Assembly (NCBI GenBank): GCA_033557465.1
Contig: CM066041.1
Coordinates: forward strand, 153,425,532-153,489,531
From: Ichthyophis bannanicus
Taxonomy: Eukaryota > Chordata > Amphibia > Gymnophiona > Ichthyophiidae
Direction: 5' to 3'
DNA: 64,000 nucleotides
The notes beneath the pieces were generated by a model that worked only from the letters and a program-made list of their open reading frames with translations, was not told where the DNA came from and searched no databases. Below are positions 39,644 to 50,343 of the stretch, piece by piece (the first letter of the stretch is position 1; every line of letters starts with the position of its first letter). Position numbers and translations under genes: made by a program.

Positions 39644-41128
39644 ATGGCTTCAAGTTCCCAGTGTATCATCTGTGGCACTCGTAAGAGCACTAGTGCTGAA
39701 ACAGGTGTCTGCCAACGCTGTGCATCAGTGTCAGTCACTATGGAGCAGCAATTGGAATGTTCCATGGCTCCCGCTTCACAAAGCGCTTCCGCGGGAGCGG
39801 AGGGGGACATGGCAGTAGCAGGCCGTTCAGTTTCCTCTCCAGAGGCAATTTCTGGTGCTCCGACGGATCTGGGCGTGTCTTTACAGATGGAGGATTTTTC
39901 TCCGGAATTTGTCTTATTGATGCATCAGGCATTTTGTCGCAGGCGGCAGGGACTAGGTTTCAGGTCCCAGCCTGTCTCTTCCTCGGCGGCGCTCTCTGGG
40001 CTGTCGGAGCGTGAGCTCTTAGCGCCTAAAGCGGCCAAGAGGCCGCGGCTTCCTGATCTCTTCCTGTCTGAGGCGGACTGGCAGGACGGAGAGGAGGATG
40101 AGTTGGATTTCGGCGCGGAGATGGATGATTTAGAGGAAGGGGAGATTCTCGAACCTGAGGATCAGGCGAGGATCATACGAGTGTTTCAAAAGGAAGAGTT
40201 GCCGGCCCTGATTACGGAGGCCCTTCAGACACTTAGGCTAACTGCGGAGCAGCCGGTCGTGGAAGAGGATGGCACGGATCCCATTATTCAAGCTGTTCAT
40301 CAGACGCAGGTGGTTTTTCCTATCCACAAGGTCATAGATCAGATGATTCAGCATGAGTGGGATTGTCCTGAATCCGGTCTTAAGGGAATACGGATCATGA
40401 ATAAGCAATATCCTCTGGCGGATGCGGACAAGGAGAAATTCCGTTCCCCGAAGGTTGATGCTGCGGTCTCGGCAGTCACTAAGAAGACCACAATACCGGT
40501 GGAAGGCAGTGCGGCTTTGAAGGAGGCACCAGATCGGAAGATGGATGGGCTCTTGAAGCAGTCCTTTGAGGCGGATGCGGTTGCCTTACAGGCCTCCATC
40601 TGTGGGGCTTGGGTGGCCAGAGCCTGTCTTCGCTGGGTCCAGCACCTCAGACAATCTGCGGCGTTGGAGATTGAAGAGGTGCGTGAGCTACAGCGTTTGG
40701 AATCGGGTTCGGTGTATCTGGCCGATGTGCACTACGATCTTATCAGAGCTTTGTCCAATAGTATGGCTTCGTTAGTAGCGGCGCGGAGATCCCTCTGGCT
40801 AAAAAATTGGGCGGCTGACGGATCTTCCAAGTCTCGGCTCATCAAGCTTCCTTTTAAGGGAAGGCTGTTTGGTGAAGATCTGGATAAGTTAGTTAAGGAT
40901 TTGGGAGAATCTAAAGGTGGCAGACTGCCGGAGGATAAGCCTAAGCGCGGAAAACCTTCCACAGCCTTTCGGGGGCAGTTTAAAGATTTTCAGAGGTTTC
41001 GATCACCCCGCTTTGCAGGCTCCCAGAGAGGAAGATTTGCACCTAGATCCCAGGGTTTTCGGGAGTTCCGGGGTGCAAGTAGAGGATTTGCAGGGGCGGC
41101 TCCCGCAGCTTCTCGGAAGTCGCAATGA
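39644..41128 (+). CDS. DIRS A2 gag-like protein, intact
   Basis: 494 residues. The N-terminus has CIICGTRKSTSAETGVCQRC, two CX2C pairs like A1. An acidic central part holds DDLEEGEILEPEDQAR. The conserved helical region has FRSPKVDAAVSAVTKKTTIP, KNWAADGSSKSR and LFGEDLDKLVKDLG. The tail is rich in Arg, Phe and Gly (FRGQFKDFQRFRSPRFAG). This is the intact reference for the split A1 gene. The last 212 bases overlap the polymerase frame in the +1 relation. Confidence 0.87.
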   Translation: MASSSQCIICGTRKSTSAETGVCQRCASVSVTMEQQLECSMAPASQSASAGAEGDMAVAGRSVSSPEAISGAPTDLGVSLQMEDFSPEFVLLMHQAFCRRRQGLGFRSQPVSSSAALSGLSERELLAPKAAKRPRLPDLFLSEADWQDGEEDELDFGAEMDDLEEGEILEPEDQARIIRVFQKEELPALITEALQTLRLTAEQPVVEEDGTDPIIQAVHQTQVVFPIHKVIDQMIQHEWDCPESGLKGIRIMNKQYPLADADKEKFRSPKVDAAVSAVTKKTTIPVEGSAALKEAPDRKMDGLLKQSFEADAVALQASICGAWVARACLRWVQHLRQSAALEIEEVRELQRLESGSVYLADVHYDLIRALSNSMASLVAARRSLWLKNWAADGSSKSRLIKLPFKGRLFGEDLDKLVKDLGESKGGRLPEDKPKRGKPSTAFRGQFKDFQRFRSPRFAGSQRGRFAPRSQGFREFRGASRGFAGAAPAASRKSQ

Positions 41129-44069
41129 AGGGCGGCGGGTCCAGACAGAAATTCAACTGATAGGAGGTCGGCTTCGAGGTTTTCTTTCTGCCTGGACCCA
41201 CATAACGTCCGATCAGTGGGTCTTGGAGATCATTCGCGACGGATACGCCTTAGATCTCGCGAGGCCAGTCCTGGACTCATTTGTGCTTTCCCCCTGCAGA
41301 AGTCTTCGGAAAGCACTCCAGGTGAAGCAGACGGTAGACCGTCTTCTGCTGTTGGGAGCGGTTGTTCCCGTCCCGGCAGCAGAATATGGCATGGGTCGGT
41401 ATTCCATTTATTTTGTGGTGCCAAAGAAGGATGGTTCCCTTTGGCCCATTCTGGACCTCAAAGGGGTGAATCGCTGTCTCCGAGTGCTGCATTTTCGGAT
41501 GGAAACGCTTCGCTCTGTTATTGTGGCGGTGCGACAAGGGGAGTTCTTGATGTCTCTCGATCTTTCAGAGGCCTATCTCCACATTCCCATCAGAGAATCC
41601 CATCAGAGGTTTCTACGTTTTGCGCTTCCCTGGGGCCATTATCAGTTCCAGGCCCTTCCCTTCGGATTGGCGCCGGCACCGCGGGTGTTCACCAAAATAA
41701 TGGTGGTGGTGGTAGCGGCGCTGCGGCAGGAAGGAGTGTTGGTCCATCCATATCTAGACGATTGGTTGATTTGAGCGAAGTCCCGGGCCGAGAGTGTGAA
41801 GGTCACGGAAAAAGTGGTAGCTCTTCTCCAGTCGTTAGGTTGGGTGGTCAATCCGGTCAAGAGCCATCTATCCCCGACTCAAGTTCTGGAGTACTTGGGA
41901 GTGCAGTTCGATACTCAGAAGGGCTCAGTATTTCTGACGGAGCGGAGGGCCCTGGCTCTTCGCAACCTGGTGCGCTCCTTCCGGAATCTCGCAGCTCCTT
42001 CGGCGTGGAAATATCTCCAGGTACTGGGAACTATGGCGGCGACGTTGGAGGTGGTTCCTTGGGCCCAGTTTCACATGAGGTCACTGCAGCGGGCCTTGCT
42101 TCGCCGCTGGTCCAATCAGTCCGATGCATTGAGCAAACGTCTCCCTTGCCCACTGCAGGTCCGGAGGGAGCTACAGTGGTGGATGCATCCAGAATGCTTA
42201 CGAGCAGGGATGCCTTTGGAGCAGCCGCCGTGGATCCCCCTCCTGACGGATGCAAGCCTGGCGGGCTGGGGAGCACATTGCGGAGTAGACTTTGCTCAGG
42301 GTCTTTGGTCTCCGGAGGAGAGCGGTTGGTCGATCAACCGTTTAGAGCTGAGAGCGGTGTTTCTGGCTCTTCAAAGCTTCAAAGCTCAAGTAACGAACCG
42401 CGCGGTGCACGTCCTCTCCGACAATGCGGCGACCGTGGCTTACATAAATCGACAGGGCTGTACCGGGAGCGCGGCCTTGGAGGAGGAGTCCCGGATGCTA
42501 TTCTCCTGGATAGAGCCGCGGTTGCAGGCAATTTTGGCGGCGCACATCGCTGGAAAAGACAATGTGAAGGCGGATTTTCTCAGCAGAGTTCAAGTGGACG
42601 CGGGGGAATGGGAGCTGCATCCCACAGTTTTCGAGCAGCTAGTTCTTCGATGGGAAACCCCAGTCATGGATCTCATGGCCACTTTTCAATCGGCAAAGGT
42701 GAATCAATTCTTCAGCAGACGACGGGAACCCATGTCGGAGGGGATCGACGCTCTTCTGCGTCCCTGGCCATCAGTAGGTCTCTTCTACGTGTTTCCTCCG
42801 TGGGCACTCATCGGCCGAGTGGTTCAGTGCATCGAGGCGCACTGGGGGAGGGTGCTATTGATAGCGCCGGATTGGCCCAGACGCCCGTGGTATGCCGATC
42901 TCGTGAGGTTGTTAGACGGCGATCCGTGGCGCCTCCCGTTGTCCCAAGATCTCTTAATACAGGGGCCACTGCTGATGCCTCGGGTGGAGAGGTTCTTGCT
43001 TACGGCTTGGCCATTGAAAAGGGCGCGGCTGAGAAAGAAGGGTTATTCCAAGTCGGTGGTAGCGACCTTGCTACAGGCGCGTAAACGTTCTACTTCCCTT
43101 GCTTACGTGCGCGTCTGGTGGGTCTTTGAGGACTGGTGTTCGAGACATCAGATCCACGCGGCCACGGCGTCTATCCCAGTGGTATTGGATTTTTTGCAAG
43201 ATGGTTTCGATAAGGGGCTGGCCGCTAGTTCTTTAAGAGTGCAGTTGGCGGCCCTAGCCTGTTACAGGGGTAAGGTGCAAGGCGTAGCTCTTGGAGCACA
43301 CATCGACTTCATGCGGTTTCTTAAGGCTGTTTCCAAGCTTCGTCCGGCGCGGCGGATTTCTGTTCCACCGTGGGATCTCAACTTGGTGTTACGGGCGCTT
43401 GTTAAGGCCCCCTTTGAGCCCTTGTCTCAAGCTTCAGTGAAAGATCTAACTCTTAAGGCGGTATTTTTGGTAGCTATTTGTTCGGCTAGACGCATTTCGG
43501 AGCTACAGGCACTATCGTGTAGGGAACCCTTTTTATGCTTCTCATCCCAGAAAGTGGTCCTCAGGCCAGTGTCCTCCTTCCTGCTCAAGGTGGCGTCTCC
43601 CTTTCATGTGAGTCAGACGGTGTCGTTGCCCGTTTTGCGAGCGGCGGAGGAGCAGTCGTCTGACCGGGGTCTTAGTCGATTAGACATTAAGCGAGTTTTG
43701 CATCGATATTTAGCGGTGACCGAGTCCTTCCGCAAGTCGGATCGCTTGTTTGTTCTGTTTGGGGGTTCCAGGAAAGGTGAAGCTGCGGCCAAAGCATCTA
43801 TTTCCAGATGGATTAAAGAGGCGATTGTCTCTGCTTATATGTTACAGGGGCGCCCAGCTCCGGTAGGGCTGAGGGCGCATTCTACTAGGGCGCAGGTGGC
43901 GTCCTGGGCGGAGCACAGCCTAGTGCCGCCGGTGGAAATTTGTAAAGCGGCAACATGGTCTTCGCTGCATACTTTCAGTAAGCATTATTGCCTGGACGTG
44001 CTGGCGGTGGGGGATGCCTGTTTTGGTTCAGCGGTGTTGCGTGCCAGCTGGCAGACTCCCTCCCGTTAA
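40917..44069 (+). pseudogene. DIRS A2 RT - RNase H - methylase - tyrosine recombinase with one nonsense codon
   Basis: One frame runs through all four domains except for TGA at 41772-41774, just after the catalytic YLDD (41751-41762) in YLDDWLI. A1 has an Arg codon there, so this is most simply a C-to-T change. Downstream: RNase H (TDASLAGWGAHC, LSDNAATVAYINRQG, HIAGKDNVKADFLSR), methylase-like domain (DLMATFQSAK, YVFPPWALIGR, LLIAPDWPRRPWYAD) and recombinase with CSARRISELQAL, RAHSTRAQ and HTFSKHYCLDV. RT and recombinase are in frame because of four A at 43017-43020, unlike A1. The recombinase part itself is intact. Confidence 0.85.
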
Positions 44070-44084
44070 TGCTGCTCTGCTACA

Positions 44085-44182
44085 TCCCAGAGGTGGAGGA
44101 CTAAGCTGGAGGAACGATAAGGAAATAGTAATTACACTTACCTGGTAATTGTAGTTCCTTCAGTGACGACAGCTTAGTCCTC
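44085..44182 (+). repeat. DIRS A2 internal complementary region
   Basis: It lies 15 bases after the recombinase stop. Its first half is the reverse complement of the left end (38426-38462), its second of the right end (44565-44632). The joint reads GATAAGGAAATAGTAATTAC, the same as in A1. Confidence 0.9.
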
Positions 44183-44467
44183 ATTCCCGCTCTTGGAGGT
44201 TTTAGTGGGCGCGGCACGCATTCAGTTCTGAGAGACAATATTACAGGTGAGTGGTGTCTCGCTTTCAGTCAGTTCTTGCACTTACTCTTTTGGGGAGGTT
44301 TCTTCTCTCGCTGGCTGTCTGTGGCTCGGCAGGAGGGGGGAGCCTTCCTTGAGGGAAATTTCATCCTTCCCAGGTTTGGCGAAAGGTTATATTTAGCTAC
44401 AGATGTTGAATTAGTTATAAGAGGTTAGCTACTTATTTGTTGCTCTGTTGAGTCTGCTTTGTCAATA

Positions 44468-44632
44468 GTTCACTGGGGCTGAGGAGGAGTTCCAGCAAGC
44501 TACTGCTAGTAAGGACAAGTTTTGATTGGTCCAGTCTCCAGGCTGCAGGAGGAGGTGCACTACCCAGATGTGGAGGACTAAGCTGTCGTCACTCAAGGAA
44601 CTACAATTACCAGGTAAGTATAATTACTATTT
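44468..44632 (+). repeat. DIRS A2 right inverted terminal repeat
   Basis: Reverse complement of 38433-38557 followed by the outer part with CCAGGTAAGTATAATTACT. GTAAGT at 44613-44618 matches a splice donor. Confidence 0.87.
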
Positions 44633-45437
44633 GCGGGGCCATGGAGTGTATGCATTTATAGGTCAGTAGGAGAAGCTTGAACTGGATGCGGAATCGGACA
44701 GGGAGCCAGTGAAACGACCTGAGAAGAGGAGTAACATGGGCATGACAAGGTTGGCAGAATATTAGTCAAGCAGCGTGATTTTGTATAGACTGAAGGGGAA
44801 GGATGTGGTTCACGGGGAGACCAGCAAGAAGCAGGTTACAGTAATCGAGGCGAGAGGAGATTAAGGAGTTGATATGCGTTTTGGTAGTGTGTTCAGAGAG
44901 GAAGGGGCGGATTTTGCTGATGTTGTAGAGAAAGAAGCGTCAGGTCTTCGCTACATGCTGGATATGAGCGGAGAAGGAGAGAGAGGTGTCAAAGATAACC
45001 CCCAAATTGCAGGCCGAGGGAACCGGAAGGATAGTGGATCCATCCACGTGGACTGAGAGAGAGGGAAGTGGGGGGGAGGAGTTGGGTGGAAAGACAAGGA
45101 GTTCAGTCTTGGCCATGTTCAGTTTTAATTGGTGATGAGACATCCAGGCAGCGATGTCCGCAAGACAGGCAGAGATCTTGGACTGGATTGCCGGAGAAAT
45201 ATCAGGTGTGGAGAGGTAGATCTGGGAGTCATCGGCATAGAGATGGTACTGAAAGCGATGGGAGGAGATAAGTGCGCCAAGACCTTTGGTATAGAGAGAG
45301 AAAAGGAAGGGGCCCAGGACAGATCCCTGGGGTACACCTACCTGGAGCGGGGTAGGGGAGGAGGAGAAGCCGCCAGAGCATACACTGAATGAGCGATGGG
45401 AGAGGTAGGAGGAGAACCAGGACAGAACTGAGTCTCT
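44633..45437 (-). mobile_element. L2-like LINE, RT part, split by DIRS A2
   Basis: On the minus strand it reads [37 protein letters not shown], the catalytic box YADDSQIY (YADD at 45228-45239), [18 protein letters not shown] and [16 protein letters not shown], then HINSLISSRLDYCN-type sequence. This frame is open to 44940 and fairly fresh. The 3' end of the same copy is at 37975-38425 on the far side of DIRS A2. Confidence 0.82.
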
Positions 45438-46142
45438 GAAGATAAATAGCAGCAGATAAAGACCAATAAGGTCCATCCAGTCTGTGCAGCAGTGATTTGT
45501 CCACTTTGGGTAATTTAACATGCAAATTCCCATACGGAACTAGAAACCTTCTCCCCCTTCTCCCATGTCCCTCATCTAACTACTAAAAGTCATAGCATGA
45601 CTTTTAGGGTTCTAACTGCCGCTCTCTGCAGGTTACTCCACTATTCAGAGTGAGAACGTGTCTTCGTCCTTCCTTTAGAAGATACATATATATACCAGGG
45701 GAGCCAACTCTTTGATTTTCTCCCACCTTCTCTATCCGCAGTGTTTATGGGCTATCATTTCAAATCCAGATGTTCCCAATAAGCTAAACAAAAGTGGATT
45801 TTCTTCTCTCAGTTGTTGATACCTGATTTTAGTTTCTCAGGAGCTAGGGTGATTTAGGTCCATTACTGCATTTAGGGAGGAATAAATGGTGGGGTTTTCA
45901 AACTTATGGTTTGAGTTATTTTAACAGTCTTAGTAAGCCACATTACATCGTTTCCAACATTAGCTAGTTGCATTAATCTTCTCAGGTATTTAAAATGGAT
46001 TATACGTCCACAATGAATACACTTAAATGATCTTATTGGGTATTTTTTACTTTAGGCCGCTTGCACGTATGCTAACACATTTAGAACATATGTACTAGCT
46101 CACATCCATTCACACATACTGTAGGTCCCCCAGTCTCCTTAC
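45438..46142. other. TCN2 intron, repeat-like DNA without genes
   Basis: It starts with GCAGATAAAGACCAATAAGG, a motif that also appears near 25608 (GGCAGATAAAGACC), so part of it is a dispersed repeat. No coding sequence is seen. Confidence 0.4.
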
Positions 46143-46320
46143 CGTGTTCATCCTTGCAGTTCAGCTTAGCAATGTCAAGATAGGTCTTGTGATAAAGAAC
46201 AGGGAGGAGCTGAGAGATGGGCATGGGGTTACGGAAGTGTCCCTCTTTCACACTATCTAACAGGATGCTGATAGCTTTGAGACACTCCTTATTGTCATTT
46301 CCTTCCAGGGCAGACAGGAA
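46143..46320 (-). CDS. TCN2: TCN2-like coding exon with the PISQLLPVL motif
   Basis: 178 bases, acceptor CCTATCTCAG and donor CACG/GTAAGG; phase 0 in, phase 1 out. The peptide starts FLSALEGNDNKECLKAISIL, continues LDSVKEGHFRNPMPISQLLP and ends VLYHKTYLDIAKLNCKDEH. The F-x-N-x-x-x-(I/L)-S-Q-L-L-P-V-L-x-H-K-T-Y motif is characteristic of the last helices of the alpha6-alpha6 barrel in transcobalamin and its relatives. The reading frame joins exactly with the exons on both sides. No lesions are seen. Confidence 0.92.
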
Positions 46321-46454
46321 CTGAGATAGGGTCCAGATCGAGCAGGGATGAGAAAAGTCAATGGAAAGAACTGTGAAACTTCAGGATGCAGTTAACACAC
46401 CTAACTTATCATTTCAGATAGCTTAATTCAGCTTTTAAATTACTTTTTAAAAAC

Positions 46455-46760
46455 TCAGGGGCTGATATTCAAAAACATTTATCTGGGTAGCAGTATCTGC
46501 TGCTCAGACAATGCAGCTGAGACAGACACTCCGCAGCATTATCTGGACAGTGCCACTGAATATCATTACAGACGGCACCACTGAATATTACAGGAATATC
46601 ATTACAGGTGGCTCCCACTTTATATCATTACAGCACCACCAAATATCATTATTGACAGCACCTCTGAATATCATTACAAATTGTGTCACTGAATATCGTT
46701 ACAGATGGTACCAATGAATATTATTACAGGAATGTCATTACAGGTGGCTCCCACTTTATA
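46455..46760. repeat. TATCC-type repeat with an internal tandem array
   Basis: It starts GGGGCTGATATTCAAAAAC. Irregular units of about 25-30 bases follow, built on CACTGAATATCATTACAG; a longer unit (AATATCATTACAGG, then TGGCTCCCACTTTATATC) occurs twice, near 46590 and 46735. Confidence 0.65.
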
Positions 46761-46764
46761 TCTT

Positions 46765-46950
46765 CAATAACAGCCTTTCTTCTGGGATCTTTCCTTCATC
46801 TTGGAAAACCGCTGTGGTCCTGCCCCTATTGAAAACCCTTCACTGGATCCTGCTTCTCCTGCTAACTTCTACCCGGTCTCTAATCTTCCTTATCTATCTA
46901 AGTTACTTGAAAAACGTGTCTTCACATAGCTCGTGGATCATCTTGAAAAC
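46765..46950 (+). mobile_element. L2-like LINE RT fragment
   Basis: Plus-strand translation in shifting frames: FPSSWKTAVVLPLLK, PASPANFYPVSNLPYLS-like and KLLEKRVF. This is the N-terminal RT segment of an L2 LINE, about 180 bases only. Confidence 0.65.
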
Positions 46951-46959
46951 ACTGGGGGG

Positions 46960-47465
46960 TGTTTACTAAATGGTGGTAGCGGACTCCGTGCGATATTGGA
47001 GCCGCAGCCCCATTGAGTGATCAGCTGAATCCTAAGTGCTATCCATAGAGCTCATATGGATAACGGATGGAAATCACTGCTATCAGGATAATGGCCATGC
47101 AATCCAGATATTCAACATCAACCACTATCCAGATAGTGCTGCTGAATATCCAAGAGACCATCTTGGCACTATCAGGATACTGCCAGTGTGGTCTGTCAGC
47201 AGAGTGAGGTTGGAGCAGTAAATTATGTGGATTGTGGCGAGTATCAGTCCACTATCTGGATAAACTATACAGATAACTTAGGACAACTAAAAAGGATGTC
47301 CTAACTCTATCCAGATAGACTATTCAGACAGCGGATCAAATATCAGCACTATCTGGATAGCACTAGCAGCGACTGCTGTATCCAAATGCTGATATCTGGA
47401 TTAATTTTAGCCGCTGCAATTGACATTTAAACAAAATACCAGCTTCAGCTGCTGAATATTACCCC
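46960..47465. repeat. Dispersed TATCC/GATATTCAG-type repeat
   Basis: Dense CTATCCAGATAG and CTATCTGGATA words in both directions, ending AGCTGCTGAATATTACCCC. Same family as 37195-37600. Confidence 0.6.
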
Positions 47466-47579
47466 TTTAACAACTGTTTCAGTATGGCCCTACGGGAAAC
47501 AAGGCCAACATATTATGGTTTCTCAAGCTCCAAGATACTGTTTCTATGATTTACTTTCCTATGTGTCCAAGCATCCTTC

Positions 47580-48215
47580 TGGCTTTAGTGATTGCAAAAG
47601 TCAGAAGGATGCTCGGGTGCATAGGCAGAAGAAAAGCTAATAGGAAAAAGAAAGTGATAGTGCCTCTGTATAAATCTCCAAAGAGACCTCTTCTGGAGCT
47701 CTGTGTGCAGTTCTGGAGACTGCACCTTCAAAACTGGTTGAAGTAGGTCCAGAGAGTGGTTACGTAAATGGTCAATAGTCAATGTTCTTGCACATGGCAA
47801 CAGATTTAAAGATCTATAGCATCATTTTGATATATCCTGAAGAAGTCGAAATGTAGAAAGCAATCAAATAAACTAAAGTAAACTGGAGGAGAGACAGGAA
47901 AGGGGATATATGACAGACATTTAAATATCTCTAAGTTATAAATGCACAAGAGTCCAGCCTCTTTCAATAAAAAGGAAGTTCTGGAATGAATGGTCATCAG
48001 ATGAGAATGAAATGAGAGAGACTCAGGAGGAATCTAAGCAAACTAGTTACAGAAAGAGTGGTGAATGCATGGAACAATCTCCCAGGGGAATGGGCGAGAC
48101 AAGGACAGTGTCTAAATTCAAGAAAGCAAGGAGTAATCACCAATGATCTATAAGGGCAAGGAAGAGATTGTAGAGGTGAGCAGTTGGGTGGATGGATAGA
48201 TTGAGAAGGCCACAT
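47580..48215 (+). mobile_element. CR1-like LINE 3' remnant
   Basis: Translated pieces: VPLYKSPKRPLLELCVQFWR (47660) and, near 48040, KLVTERVVNAWNNLPGEW. They resemble the end of LINE ORF2 proteins (L-Y-K-x-x-x-R-P-x-L-E-Y-C and R-V-V-N-A-W-N-x-L-P). It ends where DIRS copy D begins. Confidence 0.6.
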
Positions 48216-48218
48216 GGT

Positions 48219-48386
48219 CTATCTCCAGGAACAAGCAGGAATGAGTCTTCACATATGGGTACATCGGTACCGACGGAGCCTGCGCGGGAACGCTCCCCAG
48301 CTTCCCAAAAAAGGAAAGCTTTTGGGAGCATCCCACAGCGTCTGCGCGCTGCCTTCCCGCCTTTCCTAACCGCCTCTCCTTGGTTC
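48219..48386 (+). repeat. DIRS D left inverted terminal repeat
   Basis: Includes GAGTCTTCACATATGGGTAC and the palindromic CGGTACCG. The inverted match is at 53613-53780. Confidence 0.85.
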
Positions 48387-48601
48387 TTCTTTTTCGCGGA
48401 GCCAGCAGGTCGTGTTCCTGTCACCGCTGAAGAAGTTCTTTGTTTTATTTTATTTCTTTGGTCGTGCGTCTGCCTTCCACGACGTCGGACCGGTACTGCC
48501 GGTCTTTCTTTCTTTTCTTATAAAAAAAAACAAACCATATTTTTCCCTCACTTAGTGTGTTTTTCCTCTTTGGGCCGTAGGCCTCACGAGAAATTTTCCT
48601 C

Positions 48602-50343
48602 ATGGAAAAACCAGCCTCCGGGTTTAAAAAATGCACTAAGTGTAGCGGTACTATTTCTTTCACCGACACCCATGAATGGTGTCTTAAATGTTTGGGTCCT
48701 GACCACTCCATTTTGGATTGTCCGTCCTGCTCCTTGATGTCTAAACGAGGTTTACAGAACCGAGCAGCTAAGCTCCATGTGCTGTTTCCCTCTGATGCAG
48801 CTTCAGTGGCATCGACGTCTTCCAGGGCTTCTACTTCCTCCCATGGATCTCAGGTAACCAAACATAAATCCAGTCGGTCCTCGAAGGGTAGATCTCCTTC
48901 CAAGCATCGAGATGCCTCCAGGCTTGCCCTCGAGGATTCCGCACCGGCAAAACAAACCCGGCGGGAAGCTCCGGCTTCCAAAGCTCCTCCTATGGGGTTA
49001 CAGGTTGACATTGATGGCACGGCCTCGACCGATCACCTGTTAGAATGCTCTGGGGTACCGGCGCAGCCTTCCGGTATCGAGTTCCAGGCATTCATGGCGT
49101 CGATGGATCAGAATATTCTATCCATGCAGCAGGCTATCACGGCCTTCATTCAAGCTGCGACGCCGCTGATACCTCAACAAACTCCGTTGTCGGTATCAGC
49201 TCCGGTACCGGCACCACTGCCGGTACCGGTACCGACTGCATCGACATCGACCAGGATGCCGACTGCAGCGGTTCCCTGTCCAGGGATGCCCATCGGTACC
49301 GAACTGGTACCGATGACGCCCGATGTCGATACCGCTTGATACGCGTATCGAGCTTTGGAGGAGCACCCTGACAGGCGATACTTTGATTCCTCTGAAGATT
49401 CTGATACATCAGAGGAGTCTGCTGAAGTATCCATAGCCCTTCCTGAAGAGCCTTCTTCTCCAAAAAGAAGAATGTCTTCTCCAGAGGACTTGTCCTTTCA
49501 AGACTTCATAAGAGAAGTGGCTAAAGGACTTTCTATTTCAGTAACCTCTGAATCAGAGCCTAGAGCTAAAAAATTAGATATTTTGGGTTATTCTAAGGCT
49601 CCTAAGGAGGCAGTCACCTTGCCAATTCATGAGATTCTTTATGATCACATGATTGACTTATGGGAGACTCCTCTCACTATCTCTCCTCATTCTCGTAGAT
49701 TGGACACTATGTACCGTGTCCCTCCTTGTCCTGGTTTTCATAAAACTCAGCTTCCTCACCATTCTATTGTGGTGCAGTCAGCTATGAAAAGGATAAAGAG
49801 TGCAAAAAGACACTCCTCTGCTCCTCCAGGAAGAGATTGCAGGACCTTGGATGCTTTTGGTAGGAAAATCTTCCAAGCCAGTATGCTCATTGCCAGAATC
49901 AACTCCTATAGTCTTATATGGGTATGTTTCTGAAAGTTGCAGATAAACTGCACACTTTCCTCCCTTTTCTTCCAGAGGATAAAAGGGAAGAATTCCTTAC
50001 TTGGCTTAAGCATACTCAAGATATTTCAAAGTTTTCCAACCATGCAGCTTTTGACTCCTTTGAAGGTGCCAGCAGAGCTTCGGCCATTGCCATAGCTGCT
50101 CGCAGAATTGCTTGGCTCCAGGCTTCTGATCTAGAATCTTGGGTCCAGGATGGCTTAGGAAATCTTCCCTGTACAGGTGAAAACCTGTTTGGCAAAGAAT
50201 GGCAAATAAAAGCCACTCAAATGGATGCAGAAAATTCTGCTTTGGATAGACTTTCAAAGTCAACCTCCATTCCTGCCAAGAAAAAAACTTTTAAGAAGTC
50301 TTTTTTCAAAAAAAGCAGATTCCATCAGCCCCCGCGGGCTTAA
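48602..50343 (+). pseudogene. DIRS D gag remnant
   Basis: The start MEKPASGFKKCTKCSG has the group B zinc-like cluster (CTKC, HEWCLKCLGPDHSILDCPSC). A stop at 49337-49339 interrupts it; the same frame continues (49355-49933) with FQDFIREVAKGLSISV, YDHMIDLWETPLTISPHSRR and PHHSIVVQSAMKRI. A frameshift near 49920 leads to 49918-50343 with AARRIAWLQASDLESWVQDG and GENLFGKEW. It runs into foreign DNA at about 50335, losing the C-terminus. Confidence 0.82.

Larger units (their letters stand above)
38426..44632 (+). mobile_element. DIRS-type retrotransposon copy A2, complete with termini
   Basis: 6.2 kb, group A. It has a left end (from CCTTATCGTTCCTCC), gag, RT-RNase H-methylase-recombinase, internal complementary region (44085-44182) and right end. 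The inverted terminal repeats match over about 110 bases (38433-38557 against 44468-44595). It is inserted into an L2-like LINE that continues on both sides. One nonsense codon in RT is the only clear lesion. It lies in the 22-kb TCN2 intron, opposite to the gene. Confidence 0.92.
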
